This document shows, in pieces, positions 33,900-44,130 of a stretch of 64,000 nucleotides of DNA (positions within the stretch are counted from its first letter, which is position 1; the number at the start of each line of letters is the position of its first letter). The DNA is from Notamacropus eugenii (taxonomy: Eukaryota > Chordata > Mammalia > Diprotodontia > Macropodidae). The stretch is from assembly GCF_028372415.1 (NCBI RefSeq), contig NC_092872.1, forward strand, positions 551,806,205 through 551,870,204, read 5' to 3'. The notes under the pieces were generated by a model that saw nothing but the letters and a program-made list of their open reading frames with translations, had not been told where the DNA came from and made no database searches. Position numbers and translations under genes: made by a program.

Positions 33900-34115
33900 T
33901 AATTTGCATTCTGTCTGTCTCTCATTCTCTCTCATCTCTCTTGTCTATTTTTCTTTCTACGTGTCTTTTTCTCTGTGTGTTTCTGTCTTTCTCTGTCTCC
34001 CTGTCTCTGACTCATTCTTTCTCTCATTTTATTTCTTTATCTCCTTTTTCTGTCTCTTTTTTCTCTCTATCTTTTTCTATCTTTCTGTCTCTGACTGTGT
34101 GTGTTCCTCTTTTTA
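33900..34115. repeat. Imperfect (TCTCTG/TTTCTC)n pyrimidine tract
   Basis: About 200 bases, almost all T and C with scattered TGTG. The 78- and 82-codon frames rich in Ser, Phe and Leu are a side effect. Confidence 0.85.
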
Positions 34116-34594
34116 AAAAATGCTTATTTAGTGTACTCCAGTCCGCTAGATATTTTTTTGGCCACTGCAGAATGAAAATCCATAAATGAACAATATCAGC
34201 TCTTAACAGATTTGAAGTATTTGGTAATTGTTTATAACGGGAGAGTTCAAGTAGTCAAATAATTGAAAACTGAGAAGGCTCATTAATAAATTGTTTGTAG
34301 GACAGTATGGGTATTCCCTCCTCCCGAAATCCATGTGCCTTAATGCTCACAATACTCTTCTCATTATTAGTCCAGCTCTTTCCATCATGCTGTGCATGCT
34401 CTCAATTTTCTCTTTTTGTAGTTGAACCAGATGACCTGGAAAGTTCCTTACAACTCTAATAATTCTTTGGCTTAACAAGAAGCTGCAAAGAACTCCTTTC
34501 TGATGCTGGTACATGACAAAGTTGTTTGGACTACCTTATTCTACTTTCTCCCACCTTCATTCACTCATGCAAGCTATCCCTGGTATTTGTTATG
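34116..34594. other. No recognisable feature
   Basis: Unassigned sequence. Confidence 0.4.
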
Positions 34595-35150
34595 GGCTCT
34601 CTTCTCATCTCTTCTTGCAGACCCAGTTAAGGTGCTACCTTTGGCTTGATTTCTTTCCAAACTTTCCCTGTAAAATATGAGCTCACTACCTTTAATTGTT
34701 CTAAAGCATTTGCCTGCTCCCAAACCCTCTTATATTATATCTGATTCTGTATATAAAAATGCAAGAGTACTTTGTAAACTCCTTGAGAAAAGGGGGAGAA
34801 AGGTGATTTTCATCTTTGTTTCTAAGTGTAGGTGCTTATACATATTGAACACTTAAAAAATGTCTGTAGGATGAAACTGGAATTGAAATATCTTGAAAAC
34901 ATGAGGCCCAGGTGAATAAGGACTTAACGATATTTCTGTTCTTGTTTTGCTTTACTTTTCTCCTTCCTTTTCATTTACCTCCTCCTTCTGCCTCCAGCTT
35001 TTATTTGATGTCTTTGCCTGTTAGAATATTAGCTTCTTGAGGGTAAGGACTGTTTTGATTTTTGCTTGTATTCATATCTCTAGTAGCACTTAGCACAGTG
35101 TGTGACGTGTATAAAGTGCTTAATAAATTGTTCTTGACTTGATTTGCCTA
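34595..35150 (+). mobile_element. L2 LINE 3' fragments, sense
   Basis: 34600-34870 holds CCAGTTAAGGTGCTACCTTT, TCCCTGTAAAATATGAGCTC and AAACTCCTTGAGAAAAGGGG. 34960-35145 holds GCTTCTTGAGGGTAAGGACT, TAGCACTTAGCACAGTGTGT and GTGCTTAATAAATTG. They may be two L2 3' ends in tandem. Confidence 0.7.
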
Positions 35151-35610
35151 CAACTTTTAGATTCTATTTGCTACAAGAAGTAATGTGTTCTGTTTACAAG
35201 ATGCTTTAAAAAAACCCAAAACATTAAAGCATTTTTATGCCATACCACCAGTGGGGGGGGTGGTGGTGGTTATTTGAACAGAAACAGAAAATACTGGAGT
35301 TGATTAATTGAACATAACATCAGACTTGCTCTATTATCCCTGCTGTCCCTTCCAACATTGTGATGAGGATATAATTGAGAATCCTATGGCCATTATCATT
35401 CTTTGGTTAACAGGTCTTAGAATAGTTTCATTGGATCCTCTTTTTGGATTCATCAGGGAGTTGTTATTATTTATGAAGAGCCGGCTCTTCACCACATCAG
35501 TTCACAATTCCTCTTTCCAACCACATCTTTACCAGACTTGGGGAGTGAAGGCCACATTTTGGTTCCTGATCCTAGGTTGGGTTAAAGTTCTATTTTTTCT
35601 TATGTGCTAG

Positions 35611-35656
<46 letters not shown>

Positions 35657-36559
35657 TTTTGACTTGGAGAATCTCCGATCAATTAGACGAGTTCCTTGAT
35701 CAAGACTGTAGGTTTTTAGGGAAGCATGAGCTACTCTATCCATGAAGAGTATGGATATATTCACTGGAACCTTGCTGAGAGGGCACTGATATCCTCCTTG
35801 GTTTCTAGTAGGTTAGGCTACTCAGGATGCTTGGTTTTATGGGACTCTGACTGAAAGACTTAAGAAAGATGCTCCATTCTGTGGCACATTTGTTATCTTT
35901 TGGATTTTCTTTTTACTTTCCCTCATTTAGAAGATAGACTAGTCACAGAAGAGTGGACCCGGTTCTGAGGAAGGATATATTAATATGTACATTCTCTTCC
36001 CCAACAAGAACTAGTGATGACTCCCTTGAAGCAGGGTTATATGGGAATTTCATTTTCTTACAAGTAACCTAAGAGGGGAGATCCTGATCATGGACATTTC
36101 CACCCTAAGGAATGACAGGAACCAGGCATTGATACATTATTTTGCAAATCCATACAGGAAGGGCCGGCAGGCCTGTGATGATGCATTTGGACAAAACAAG
36201 TAGTTCATAGATGATGTTTAGGAACAACAAATTTCTTTGTGAAGACAGGGGGATTTTGAAATTTATTTTCATTATTATTATACTATTAATTATATCAATA
36301 TAGCATGTAATAATATGTCTTAATATATACAATGTTACATTGTATATTGTTTTAAAATCACAGGTAGCATTATATGGCACTTTTAAGATTCATGAAGTTC
36401 TTTATAGATATTACCTTGTTCTAGATAATATAATTTTAGAATCTAGACTTTTAGTCAGAGAGGGGAGAATTGATGCATGATACTAGCCAAGAATGAATGA
36501 ATGAATGGAGGAAAAAAATTGTTAAGGACTTATGAAGCACTATTGATACTCTATTTCCT
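35151..36559. other. Unassigned DNA with a (TG)n run
   Basis: A (TG)n run of about 22 units is at 35611-35654, and AT-rich DNA at 36255-36370. A 100-codon frame (35308) has no recognisable domain. Confidence 0.45.
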
Positions 36560-36890
36560 GACTCAGAACATTTTCACTGGCTGCCTCCGTGACCAGAACA
36601 CTCTCTCCTCATCCCTGCCTCCTAGCTTCCCTGGCATTCTTCAAGTTCTACCTCCTGCGGGAAGCCTTTTGCATCATCTCCGTGCCTTCCCTCTGCTGTT
36701 ACTGAGTTGATCCTGTGTGTACCCTGTTTGTACACTGTTGTTTATATACTTGTCCCTCCCATTAGATTGTGAGCTCCTTGAGAGCAGACTTTTTTTAAAA
36801 TTTTCCTTGTGTCTCCAGTGCTTGGTACAGTGCCTGGCACATAGAAGGTACTTATTAAATGCTTGTTGTCTGACTAACTGATTAATGTCC
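36560..36890 (+). mobile_element. L2 LINE 3' end, sense
   Basis: CCTAGCTTCCCTGGCATTCT, TCAAGTTCTACCTCCTGCGG, GAAGCCTTTTGCATCATCTC, TTGTGAGCTCCTTGAGAGCA, GTGCCTGGCACATAGAAGGT and TTAAATGCTTGTTG: a clear, complete L2 3' end. Confidence 0.85.
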
Positions 36891-37339
36891 TAATTGGAGA
36901 TTAAAAGCAGTGATTTGGGGGGTTTTGTTGCATAAGTTTGGTCTATTAAGAAGGGAATCAGTTGCTTGTTCAGTAGCTCCAAAATGTGTCTGCCTCCTAG
37001 GGGGAATCTAAACCACATAGAGTAACACTGTGAACCACAATGAGACTAGAGAAGATCATTTTGGAGAACCAGTAGTTCTTCAGAATCTCAGAGGTTTGCT
37101 ACAAAGGAAATTCCCTTTCAAAGATTTCTGATGGGCTATTTATGGACATTATGTGCTTCTGTATCTGTTCATGGGCTCCTATTAGTCATTTCTTTCTTCC
37201 TTATTTTCTGTTGGGAAAAATAAAGGCTGTCCTACCCACATGCATTGCTACCTTTATGTGGGAGCTGGGATCTCTGTTACTCAGATTTCAGAAAACCTAG
37301 ACATGAGCCCAATATAATGGATGCATGAATGAATAGAAA
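36891..37339. other. No recognisable feature
   Basis: Unassigned sequence. Confidence 0.45.
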
Positions 37340-37800
37340 AGAAAAAAATATACATTCCTTTAGTTTTTGCTATGGACCAAGTACTGTATTAAGTGCTGGG
37401 GATATAAACACAAAAGCAAAATGGCACCTATAATTAAGAAGCCTATATTCTAAAGGAGAAGACAACACACATGGAAAAGTGATGGCCAGGGATGAGCAGT
37501 TTGGAGTGAAAATTAAAAGAATGATTAACAGGTCCATAAAGGAGTAGATTGACACAATCCATCCAGTAGCAGTTGGCAGAGTTAACTTGATCATGGACTA
37601 AAGTATGTGTGTATTGTGTGGTGTCTGTGTGTGTGTAGGTATGTAGATATATGTATGGGCATGCATAGAGGGTCAGGGTGTAACAAAGCTGGAAAGTTAA
37701 GATGAGACCAGGTTGTAAAAAGCTTTAAATGGTAAACAATATTGAACCTGGAAGTAACAGAGAGTCAAGCAGGGGATGACATGGTTAGACCTCTTTCATT
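37340..37800 (+). repeat. Dispersed repeat, long copy
   Basis: TGCTATGGACCAAGTACTGT, ATTAAGTGCTGGGGATATAA, GAAGCCTATATTCTAAAGGA, then a long purine-rich extension ending CAAGCAGGGGATGACATGGT. Same opening as 33440 and a similar extension. A TG-rich microsatellite sits at about 37603-37650. Confidence 0.5.
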
Positions 37801-37814
37801 TGATAGCTTTTCAA

Positions 37815-38040
37815 ATAAAGAAAGTATTCACATTGAATTAACCTCATATCTTCTGCAGCCGAAACTTCCCCAGTTTTTGCAGTTGGTTCTTATATGGCAT
37901 GACCTCAAGTTCTTTCACCAGTCTTGTTACCCTTCTCTATTTTTCCTAAAATATTGTGCCCAGAATGGAAAATGTATATTTCTATCACCTAACATTTCCA
38001 CTATTCTCAAAGATCTTCCATTCTTTTCAAATTGGGCCAT
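37815..38040 (+). mobile_element. CR1/L3 fragment, sense
   Basis: TTCACCAGTCTTGTTACCCT, TCTCTATTTTTCCTAAAATA, TTGTGCCCAGAATGG match the CR1/L3 'CCTTCCTAAAATGTGGTGCCCAGA' region. Confidence 0.55.
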
Positions 38041-38049
38041 GATATAATA

Positions 38050-38170
38050 TAACAAGTGTTGGACTCAGAGACAAAGATCTGAATCCTAGAGCCTATATGT
38101 ACCTGGCTGTGTGACCTTGGCCAAGTCATCTAGCATCTTAGATCCTTAGTTTACTTTTGATGAGGGATTA
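38050..38170 (+). mobile_element. MIR fragment, sense
   Basis: GGACTCAGAGACAAAGATCT, ACCTGGCTGTGTGACCTTGG and CCAAGTCATCTAGC in MIR order. Confidence 0.65.
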
Positions 38171-38194
38171 GGAGCAGATCAGTTCTGTAGTTGT

Positions 38195-38310
38195 AAATCA
38201 ACAAACACACAACTATTAACTACCTATATGCCAGGTACTGTCCTAGACATTGGGTTCACAAAGATAAAATGAGCTCTGCCCTCAAGGAGTTTACGTTTTA
38301 TCCTTTCCTA
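38195..38310 (+). repeat. Dispersed repeat fragment
   Basis: AACTACCTATATGCCAGGTA, CTGTCCTAGACATTGG, GCCCTCAAGGAGTTTACGTT: same family as 5.16 kb. Confidence 0.6.
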
Positions 38311-38505
38311 CTCCAGTCTTTGTTTTTTCTTTCATGAAGACATCCTGATTCTTCCTGATGCTCTATTAATGTTACATTTGTCATTCCCTAGCTTTGTTTG
38401 ATGATTTGTAGGTGTGCACGTGCAAGTATATACACAAAAGACACACACACATATTTTTATAGTACTCATTTGTATTTCCCATAACAACCCTATGGAGTAT
38501 ACCCA

Positions 38506-38514
38506 TGTGTGTAT

Positions 38515-38553
<39 letters not shown>

Positions 38554-38566
38554 CATATTCACATAT
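38506..38566. repeat. (CA)n followed by (TA)n microsatellite
   Basis: About 14 CA units followed by TATATA and ACATAT units. Confidence 0.95.
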
Positions 38567-38589
38567 ATGTATTTCTTATTCTACACATT

Positions 38590-39334
38590 AGGGAAACTGA
38601 GACATAGCATCATTCCACTCAAAGCTACAAAGGTAGGGCGTGCCAGGAATATGTTTACCTCCTGACTCAGTAGCTATTTATCCCCATTTCCTTTTGCCTA
38701 GAGCTTCCTTCCTTCTGGTTGGACTGCGGAGGTGACCATGGCTGAGATGACTTCTGTTGCTGCTTGGAATGCTTAGTGTGGTTAATTCAAATTTCCCTGC
38801 TGCCAGAGTGAGTCTGATGAGGAGATGAGAAATTGTCAGCTTGCCACTTTCTACTACTGTCTGACAGACATGGAAAGAAGGTGAGTCAGAGAAATAGGAT
38901 ATTGTGTCAAATCAACCTCCTACTGGGGTAATGACTGCAGAGTAGGTTATATAGAGTGTCTGTGTATCCTGTCTTCCATAAAGCAGGAGATAGGGAATGC
39001 CATGACTTAGGGTACAAATGAGTGGTCAAATGCCCTCATTTTTGAAAACAGAGAAAACTTCTGACTGACTACTACTTTATTGGGTTGACAGGAGGCCCCT
39101 GAGTGGTGGAACAGGACCTCAGGGAAGCTGTGCTCCATTAGCCCCTAATGATGAGCTGCCACTTCACTTTTCTAAAGACTTTAACTTTGAACTCTTGTTT
39201 CTCTGGGGTGTTGTGCCGTTTGATGAGCAGTCGCTTAGGACAATCAGTCTTGCTATTATTATGCAGAACCAGCCCGTGCTACATGATTATCTCATAATAG
39301 TCCAAAACTGGTATAATGCATGGCAGACATTATT
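38590..39334. other. Low-repeat DNA, no gene seen
   Basis: One of the few stretches with balanced base composition and no recognised repeat (38.69-39.30 kb). I see no open frame or splice-site arrangement that I would call an exon. It would be a reasonable place to look for conserved non-coding sequence. Confidence 0.35.
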
Positions 39335-39490
39335 TAATTGATTCTCAGGAGGGAAGTACTATTCTACTTATTAGCTATTTTTTTTTTGGTTGGGGTACAG
39401 TCTTAGAAAGGTTTATTGGTTTGCCTAAGGTCACTAAGGAAATTGGATCAAACAAGAATTCCCAGTTCCCAGTCCATTGCTTTCACTAAA
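39335..39490 (-). mobile_element. MIR fragment, antisense
   Basis: TTGGTTTGCCTAAGGTCACT and CCAGTTCCCAGTCCATTGCT in reversed MIR order, interrupted by a T run. Confidence 0.5.
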
Positions 39491-39539
39491 GTTCACTATA
39501 TCCAAGGGAATATGAATAATTGTGTATGGAAAAGCAATG

Positions 39540-39725
39540 GGGTATAGTGAATGGAAGGAGTTTTGGACTAATGTTCAGCTCAAATGCTTGTTCTGCCAAT
39601 AATTAGTTGCAGTGTAGTGGATAGACAGCTGGCCTCTAAGTCTAGAAGGCTTGGACTCTGACATACTGTCTTTGTGAGACTGGGAAAGCTCTTTAACTTC
39701 TCAGTGCCTCAGGTGATTCCAAGAC
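39540..39725 (+). mobile_element. SINE/MIR fragments, sense
   Basis: TTGCAGTGTAGTGGATAGAC, AGCTGGCCTCTAAGTCTAGA and TCTTTAACTTCTCAGTGCCT give the tRNA-like head and core. Confidence 0.6.
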
Positions 39726-39869
39726 TAAAAATTGCAGGACAGTTACAATCTACATTGGTAGAGGTAACTCCCTTCCCTGGAATTCCCTATACCAATAAAA
39801 TCATATGTCTTTACCTCCCCCCTCCAAAAAAAAGAAAAAAGAAATTTTGTGATCATCAACTAATAACTT

Positions 39870-40615
39870 ACCTTTCTGCCTCCTCTCTTCCTACCTTCCA
39901 CCTCCTCCCCCATTCTTGCAATTTCTCAACTATAAATGAAGAACCTATAGGGTCCCTTTTAGTTTTGAAGTTCTATGGATCTGATTATCCACGACCTTCC
40001 TTCAGACCTTCATTACCTCTAACCTATGTTAATTCCATAGCTTCCAACCTCTTACTTCTCCAATCCATTTTCCACATAGCTGCCAAAACAATTTTCCTAA
40101 ATCAGGGGTCTTAGCCTCTCACTCCTTTACTCAAGTATTTTGAGTGTGTTCCCATTTTTCTCTAAGGAAAAAAAAAAATACTAACTCATCAAATTGACGT
40201 CATGTGTGTAATCTGTCTTGAGCCTATCTACGTGATCTGATTTCACACTACACCTTTCCATGTCATTTATTTGCCTTTCCCAGAATTGAACATTCCATCT
40301 CCTGCTTCTGTGACTTTACATAAGCTACCCTTCATGCTTAGCAAATTCCACCTTCTTGTCTCCATCTATTAAAATCTGTAGTTGCCTTCTAGTCTCATCT
40401 CAGTTGCCATTTCCAAAAAGAAGCCTTCCCTAATCCCCTTAGTGCTATCTCCCTTGTTGAAGCATCTTGTGTTTACTCATTTATGGACACATTGTCTCCT
40501 CCAGTAGAATTGTAAACTGCTTGAAAGAAGTAACTATTTTCCCTTTATCTTTGAAACTAAAGGGCTTTGCACATAGTAGGAACTTAATAAATCCCTTTAG
40601 GATTGGATTGAATCC
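39870..40615 (+). mobile_element. L2 LINE 3' region, sense
   Basis: ATAGCTGCCAAAACAATTTT, CCTAAATCAGGGGTCTTAGC, AAAAAGAAGCCTTCCCTAAT, AATTGTAAACTGCTTGAAAG and GGAACTTAATAAATCCC are L2 blocks in order. The overlapping 146-codon frame (39674) is chance. Confidence 0.7.
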
Positions 40616-41351
40616 TTAGCTCTCTCCTAGTTCTCTTCTAAAACATTCTTTGAAACCTCTTGAAAAGAGTTTTAACTTTGGAAATATTACATTTTGCACA
40701 GCTTGCAAATCAGAGGTTTCTACCCCATTCTAGGTCCCTTATTCCACAGACTCCAGACTCCTACTTCTTTATAGCATTTAAGGAAAGCTGAAAGGGCAGA
40801 AACAAAGATAATGGAATACAATATAAAGACAGCAAATCAGTCAGTAAATCCCTCACTCCATGCACAGACAATTATCACCAGCTGTTGCCCAATTAAACAC
40901 AACCATCTAATGGCATACCAGTGGTCCACAGGAGAATACACATACACACACACTTACACACACACTTACACACACACACACACACACACAGACTTTATAT
41001 ACCCAGGCAAGCTACTCATACATATGAAACATAAAAAACATGTTATGTTTCCCTTAGTAACATTTTTTGTGTTTTGTTGTATTTTTTAGAATTCTTCCAG
41101 TGCAGAGAACAGACAAAAAAGAAAGGAAAATTCAGTAAAATGTGGAGTTCATTATAAAGGTTAAATACATTTAATGTATTATTTTATTTTTTTCTTTAAT
41201 GCTATGTGAGGATGAAAGAAAATTGGGAAAGTCCATTTGGTAACAGTCTTGATGGTCATATACACCTTCCTATAGTATTGTTTTTTGAGGTGTTTTGCAG
41301 GTTAGGTTGATTTGGCAGTCCTCCAATATTCAATCAGGAAAGTGAATTTAA
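40616..41351. other. Unassigned DNA with a (CA)n run
   Basis: A (CA)n-rich run with CTTACA interruptions lies at about 40937-40991. The rest shows nothing recognisable. Confidence 0.45.
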
Positions 41352-41655
41352 ACCAGAGTTAGTGGTAGATGCTTGTAGTCTCTGCTGTTAGGGAGACTGT
41401 GGCTGATGCACTGCTTGAGTTTAACAGTTCTAAGCTGTACTAGGGCCAACAAAGTTTCTCTACAAAGCTCAGCACCAATCTGATGAGCTCCCAGGAGCAG
41501 ATGGCCACCAGGCTGCCTAAGGCCCAAACTGGCCCAGGTCAGAAAAATGGAGCAGAACGAAGCTTCTGTACTAATCAATATTAAGATTGAACCTATGTAT
41601 TTCCTACTGGTTTTTTTTTTTTTCAGATTAGGTGAAATAGACACCGAGTCTCAAA
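41352..41655 (+). pseudogene. 7SL (SRP) RNA retrocopy, near full length
   Basis: The 7SL sequence can be followed from end to end. Alu domain: GTTAGTGGTAGATGCTTGTA, GTCTCTGCTG, GACTGTGGCTGATGCACTGC, TTGAGTTTAACAGTTCTAAG. S domain: GCACCAATCTGATGAGCTCC, CAGGAGCAGATGGCCACCAG, GCTGCCTAAGGC, ACTGGCCCAGGTCAGAAAAA, GGAGCAGAACGAAGC. 3' end: GACACCGAGTCTC. A T run of about 13 bases interrupts the 3' Alu-domain strand at 41611. An AACAACAACAAG-type A-rich tail runs to about 41705. The lack of any flanking promoter and the A-rich tail mark it as an L1-made retrocopy. Confidence 0.9.
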
Positions 41656-42169
41656 AACAACAACAAGAAACCCACAAAAACAAAACAAAAAAAACCCAAA
41701 GAAAACAGTTCTCCAACACTGTGTCATTTGTCTTAGAGGAAGAAGAAATATATAAAGGTTGACTGTGAGAAGACAGTTGACACTGTAGGCTAGAGGAATA
41801 ATATGAGAATGAGTTAAGATGGAGTTCAGGAAGGTAAAGAGACTGACTGGTATGGTAAAAGACAAGATATTACTCAAGACTGAAAGTACCATAGTTTCCA
41901 ATGGACAATTATCCAAATCCTAAGTCTTTGGTAGAGGGGAGAGCCTAGAATCTTTGTTACTCTTTTTTTTCTTCTTTCCAAAGTCACATGTATAAAGAAA
42001 TGTCTATTATTGCTTGACTCCATCTTGGAGTCATTCCAATTTTATAAGAAACTAAATCTGCTTTTAGGATCTTCATTATTGCCATAATCAAATAATATCT
42101 CTTAAGTGCCTAGCTGTGTCCCAATATTTCTCACAGGAGGATAGAGTAATGAATTGTACCATAAAAGAG
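41656..42169. other. A-rich 7SL tail, then unassigned DNA
   Basis: The first ~50 bases are the retrocopy tail. A T-rich stretch lies near 41965. No gene is seen. Confidence 0.45.
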
Positions 42170-42400
42170 TATAGGATTAGAAGTCAAAACATCTGTTTTC
42201 CAGCCTCATCACTACCACTCATGAGCTGCATGTACATTGGCAATCATTTAATTTACTAGGATTTACTTTTTCCCCATTTTTTAAAGATGGGGATACTTAT
42301 ACTACCCATCTTATTATCATTATTGTGAGTGCTATGTAAGAAAATATATATAAAACATCCTACAAACAGTAAAGCGTTATATAAATGCAAGATACGTAAT
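42170..42400 (+). mobile_element. MIR, sense
   Basis: ATTAGAAGTCAAAACATCTG, TGAGCTGCATGTACATTGGC, CCCATTTTTTAAAGATGGGG, TTGTGAGTGCTATGTAAG: the full MIR order with erosion. Confidence 0.65.
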
Positions 42401-42569
42401 AAGGCTACAGAAGCAATGATCCTTGTCACCAAGGTCTATTTTTTAACAATAATATTCTCTACTTGGTGTCATATGACTACAAATAGTAGAATATTATTCT
42501 CTGAGACAAAACAAACTTGTATATGGCCCAAAGAACTGAATGATTCCTAATCTTTTTCCATTGAACTTC

Positions 42570-42930
42570 TCTCATTTTGTGGAAGCTGTTGTTGTGAAAT
42601 ACCCTCCTGCCATGCCAATCTCCTTTCATTGGTGAGTTCCTTCCGGGTGCCTCCATTTGGGGATGGACCCGGGCAGGCCGTGCTTTGTTACTTTTCCAGT
42701 TGTGCTTCTGAATTTCATGACTTTACCACCATGATTCTGAAGCCTTCTCACCACACTATGCTGTCAAGCATGTAACCCCTCTCCTTCCCTTCTAACTTCC
42801 TTTTATGTGTTGCCTTCCATCATTCAAATGTAAACTCCTTGAGAACTATGACTGTCTCATTTGCTTATATTCATGTCCTTAGCACTCAGCACAGTACTGA
42901 CACATAGTTAGTGCTAAATAAATGCTTTAT
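42570..42930 (+). mobile_element. L2-type 3' end, sense
   Basis: The clear part is 42760-42925: CATTCAAATGTAAACTCCTT, GAGAACTATGACTGTCTCAT, AGCACTCAGCACAGTACTGA and GTGCTAAATAAATGC. The left 180 bases are tentative. Confidence 0.65.
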
Positions 42931-43699
42931 CTTTTGACTCCTGTGGAAAATGGACTTACCATCCTCACTATCACCAACACCATTTACTGTCCATCTGCCA
43001 CTGAATGGAAGATAAACCCAAAACTCCACGAAATTGGGCACCACTAACTTGAACTCTACTGCCATCATTGGGAAAAGGGAAACTAGTCTTCCCTTCCAAC
43101 TTCTGGCCAAGGTACCCTAAAGGAGAGGGAAGGAGAGGCATGTTCCAAGTAAATCAAGCTATTATCACCACCTCCTCTCAAATATGTATGAGAAAGGTCA
43201 GGATCCTTTATCCAAGAATCTTCCCAACCCCCAATACAGAGACTACCAGTACCACTTTCAGCCCAGCCTGAAGTAATTTTCTAATTTTCTCCTTGTGGAA
43301 ATAAGACTTAGAAATTGCTTCTGTAGGTGTTCTATCCCTGCTGCCTCCTCAACTCACACACAACTATTGACCCAGAAAAAAAAAATTATCACCCAAGTCC
43401 TTGGTACTATCACATGGTTCAATATCAGAAAGGACTATGGTTCTATCTGTGGAAATAGCATTATTGAATTTGCATTAATGTCTGATTTTCCACTGTCTTT
43501 TAAGCACTTGTAACTTAAAATGCCTGTATCTCCTGAATTAGTTATATTGGACATTTGAGGAGAGGTGAGCCAGAAGAATCCATTTCTGCATTCCCCTGAA
43601 AAGAAGTCTCTTGGGGTGACAAGAGGTCTTCTGCACATTCTGGCCCAGAGGAGGAACTCAAGAACTTCATGAAGGTTTTTAGACTTATCTTTCTATTAG
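42931..43699. other. No recognisable feature
   Basis: Several 66-74-codon frames on both strands without recognisable content. Confidence 0.4.
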
Positions 43700-44130
43700 C
43701 ATATTAACAACAGCCTTGAAATGACTGAGGGCAATGATTTCAGCAGCAGCCAAGTCAGATTAGAGAAGAGAGGAACACATGCAAGACTCTACAAAGAAGC
43801 CAGCAGGAAAAAACAAACAAACAACAAAACAACTATAGCACACCTATGACAAACATCTTGAAGGCTCTAGAGAAAGGACTTCAGGATCTATGATTTATCT
43901 CTTGGCCATATCAGTTCTCTAGGTTTTTCTAAGTGAATTCACTTTCCCCAAAACTCTCTAAGTACTTGTCAGAGAGAATTTGAGCTATTGACTCTTAGGG
44001 GGTTTATTTTGTATTGCCTTTTCTTACTCTATCACCTTAGTAAATAAACTTTTCTAAAAACTAATTTGGTCTTTGCCAACTAATTTATTTCAACTGATAA
44101 TCATGAAGGGGAAACAAAATGGGGGAAGCA
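43700..44130 (+). mobile_element. Possible LTR fragment, sense
   Basis: TATCACCTTAGTAAATAAAC, TTTTCTAAAAACTAATTTGG gives a poly-A signal in an LTR-like setting, followed by CAAACAAAATGGGGGAAG-like sequence. No borders seen; low confidence. Confidence 0.25.

Noticed and set aside
38590-39334. Host exon in the low-repeat block
   Set aside because: No open frame with flanking splice signals that stands out; only cross-species comparison could show conservation.
39674-40114. 146-codon frame
   Set aside because: It begins in a SINE core and runs into L2; no domain, no conservation signal visible.
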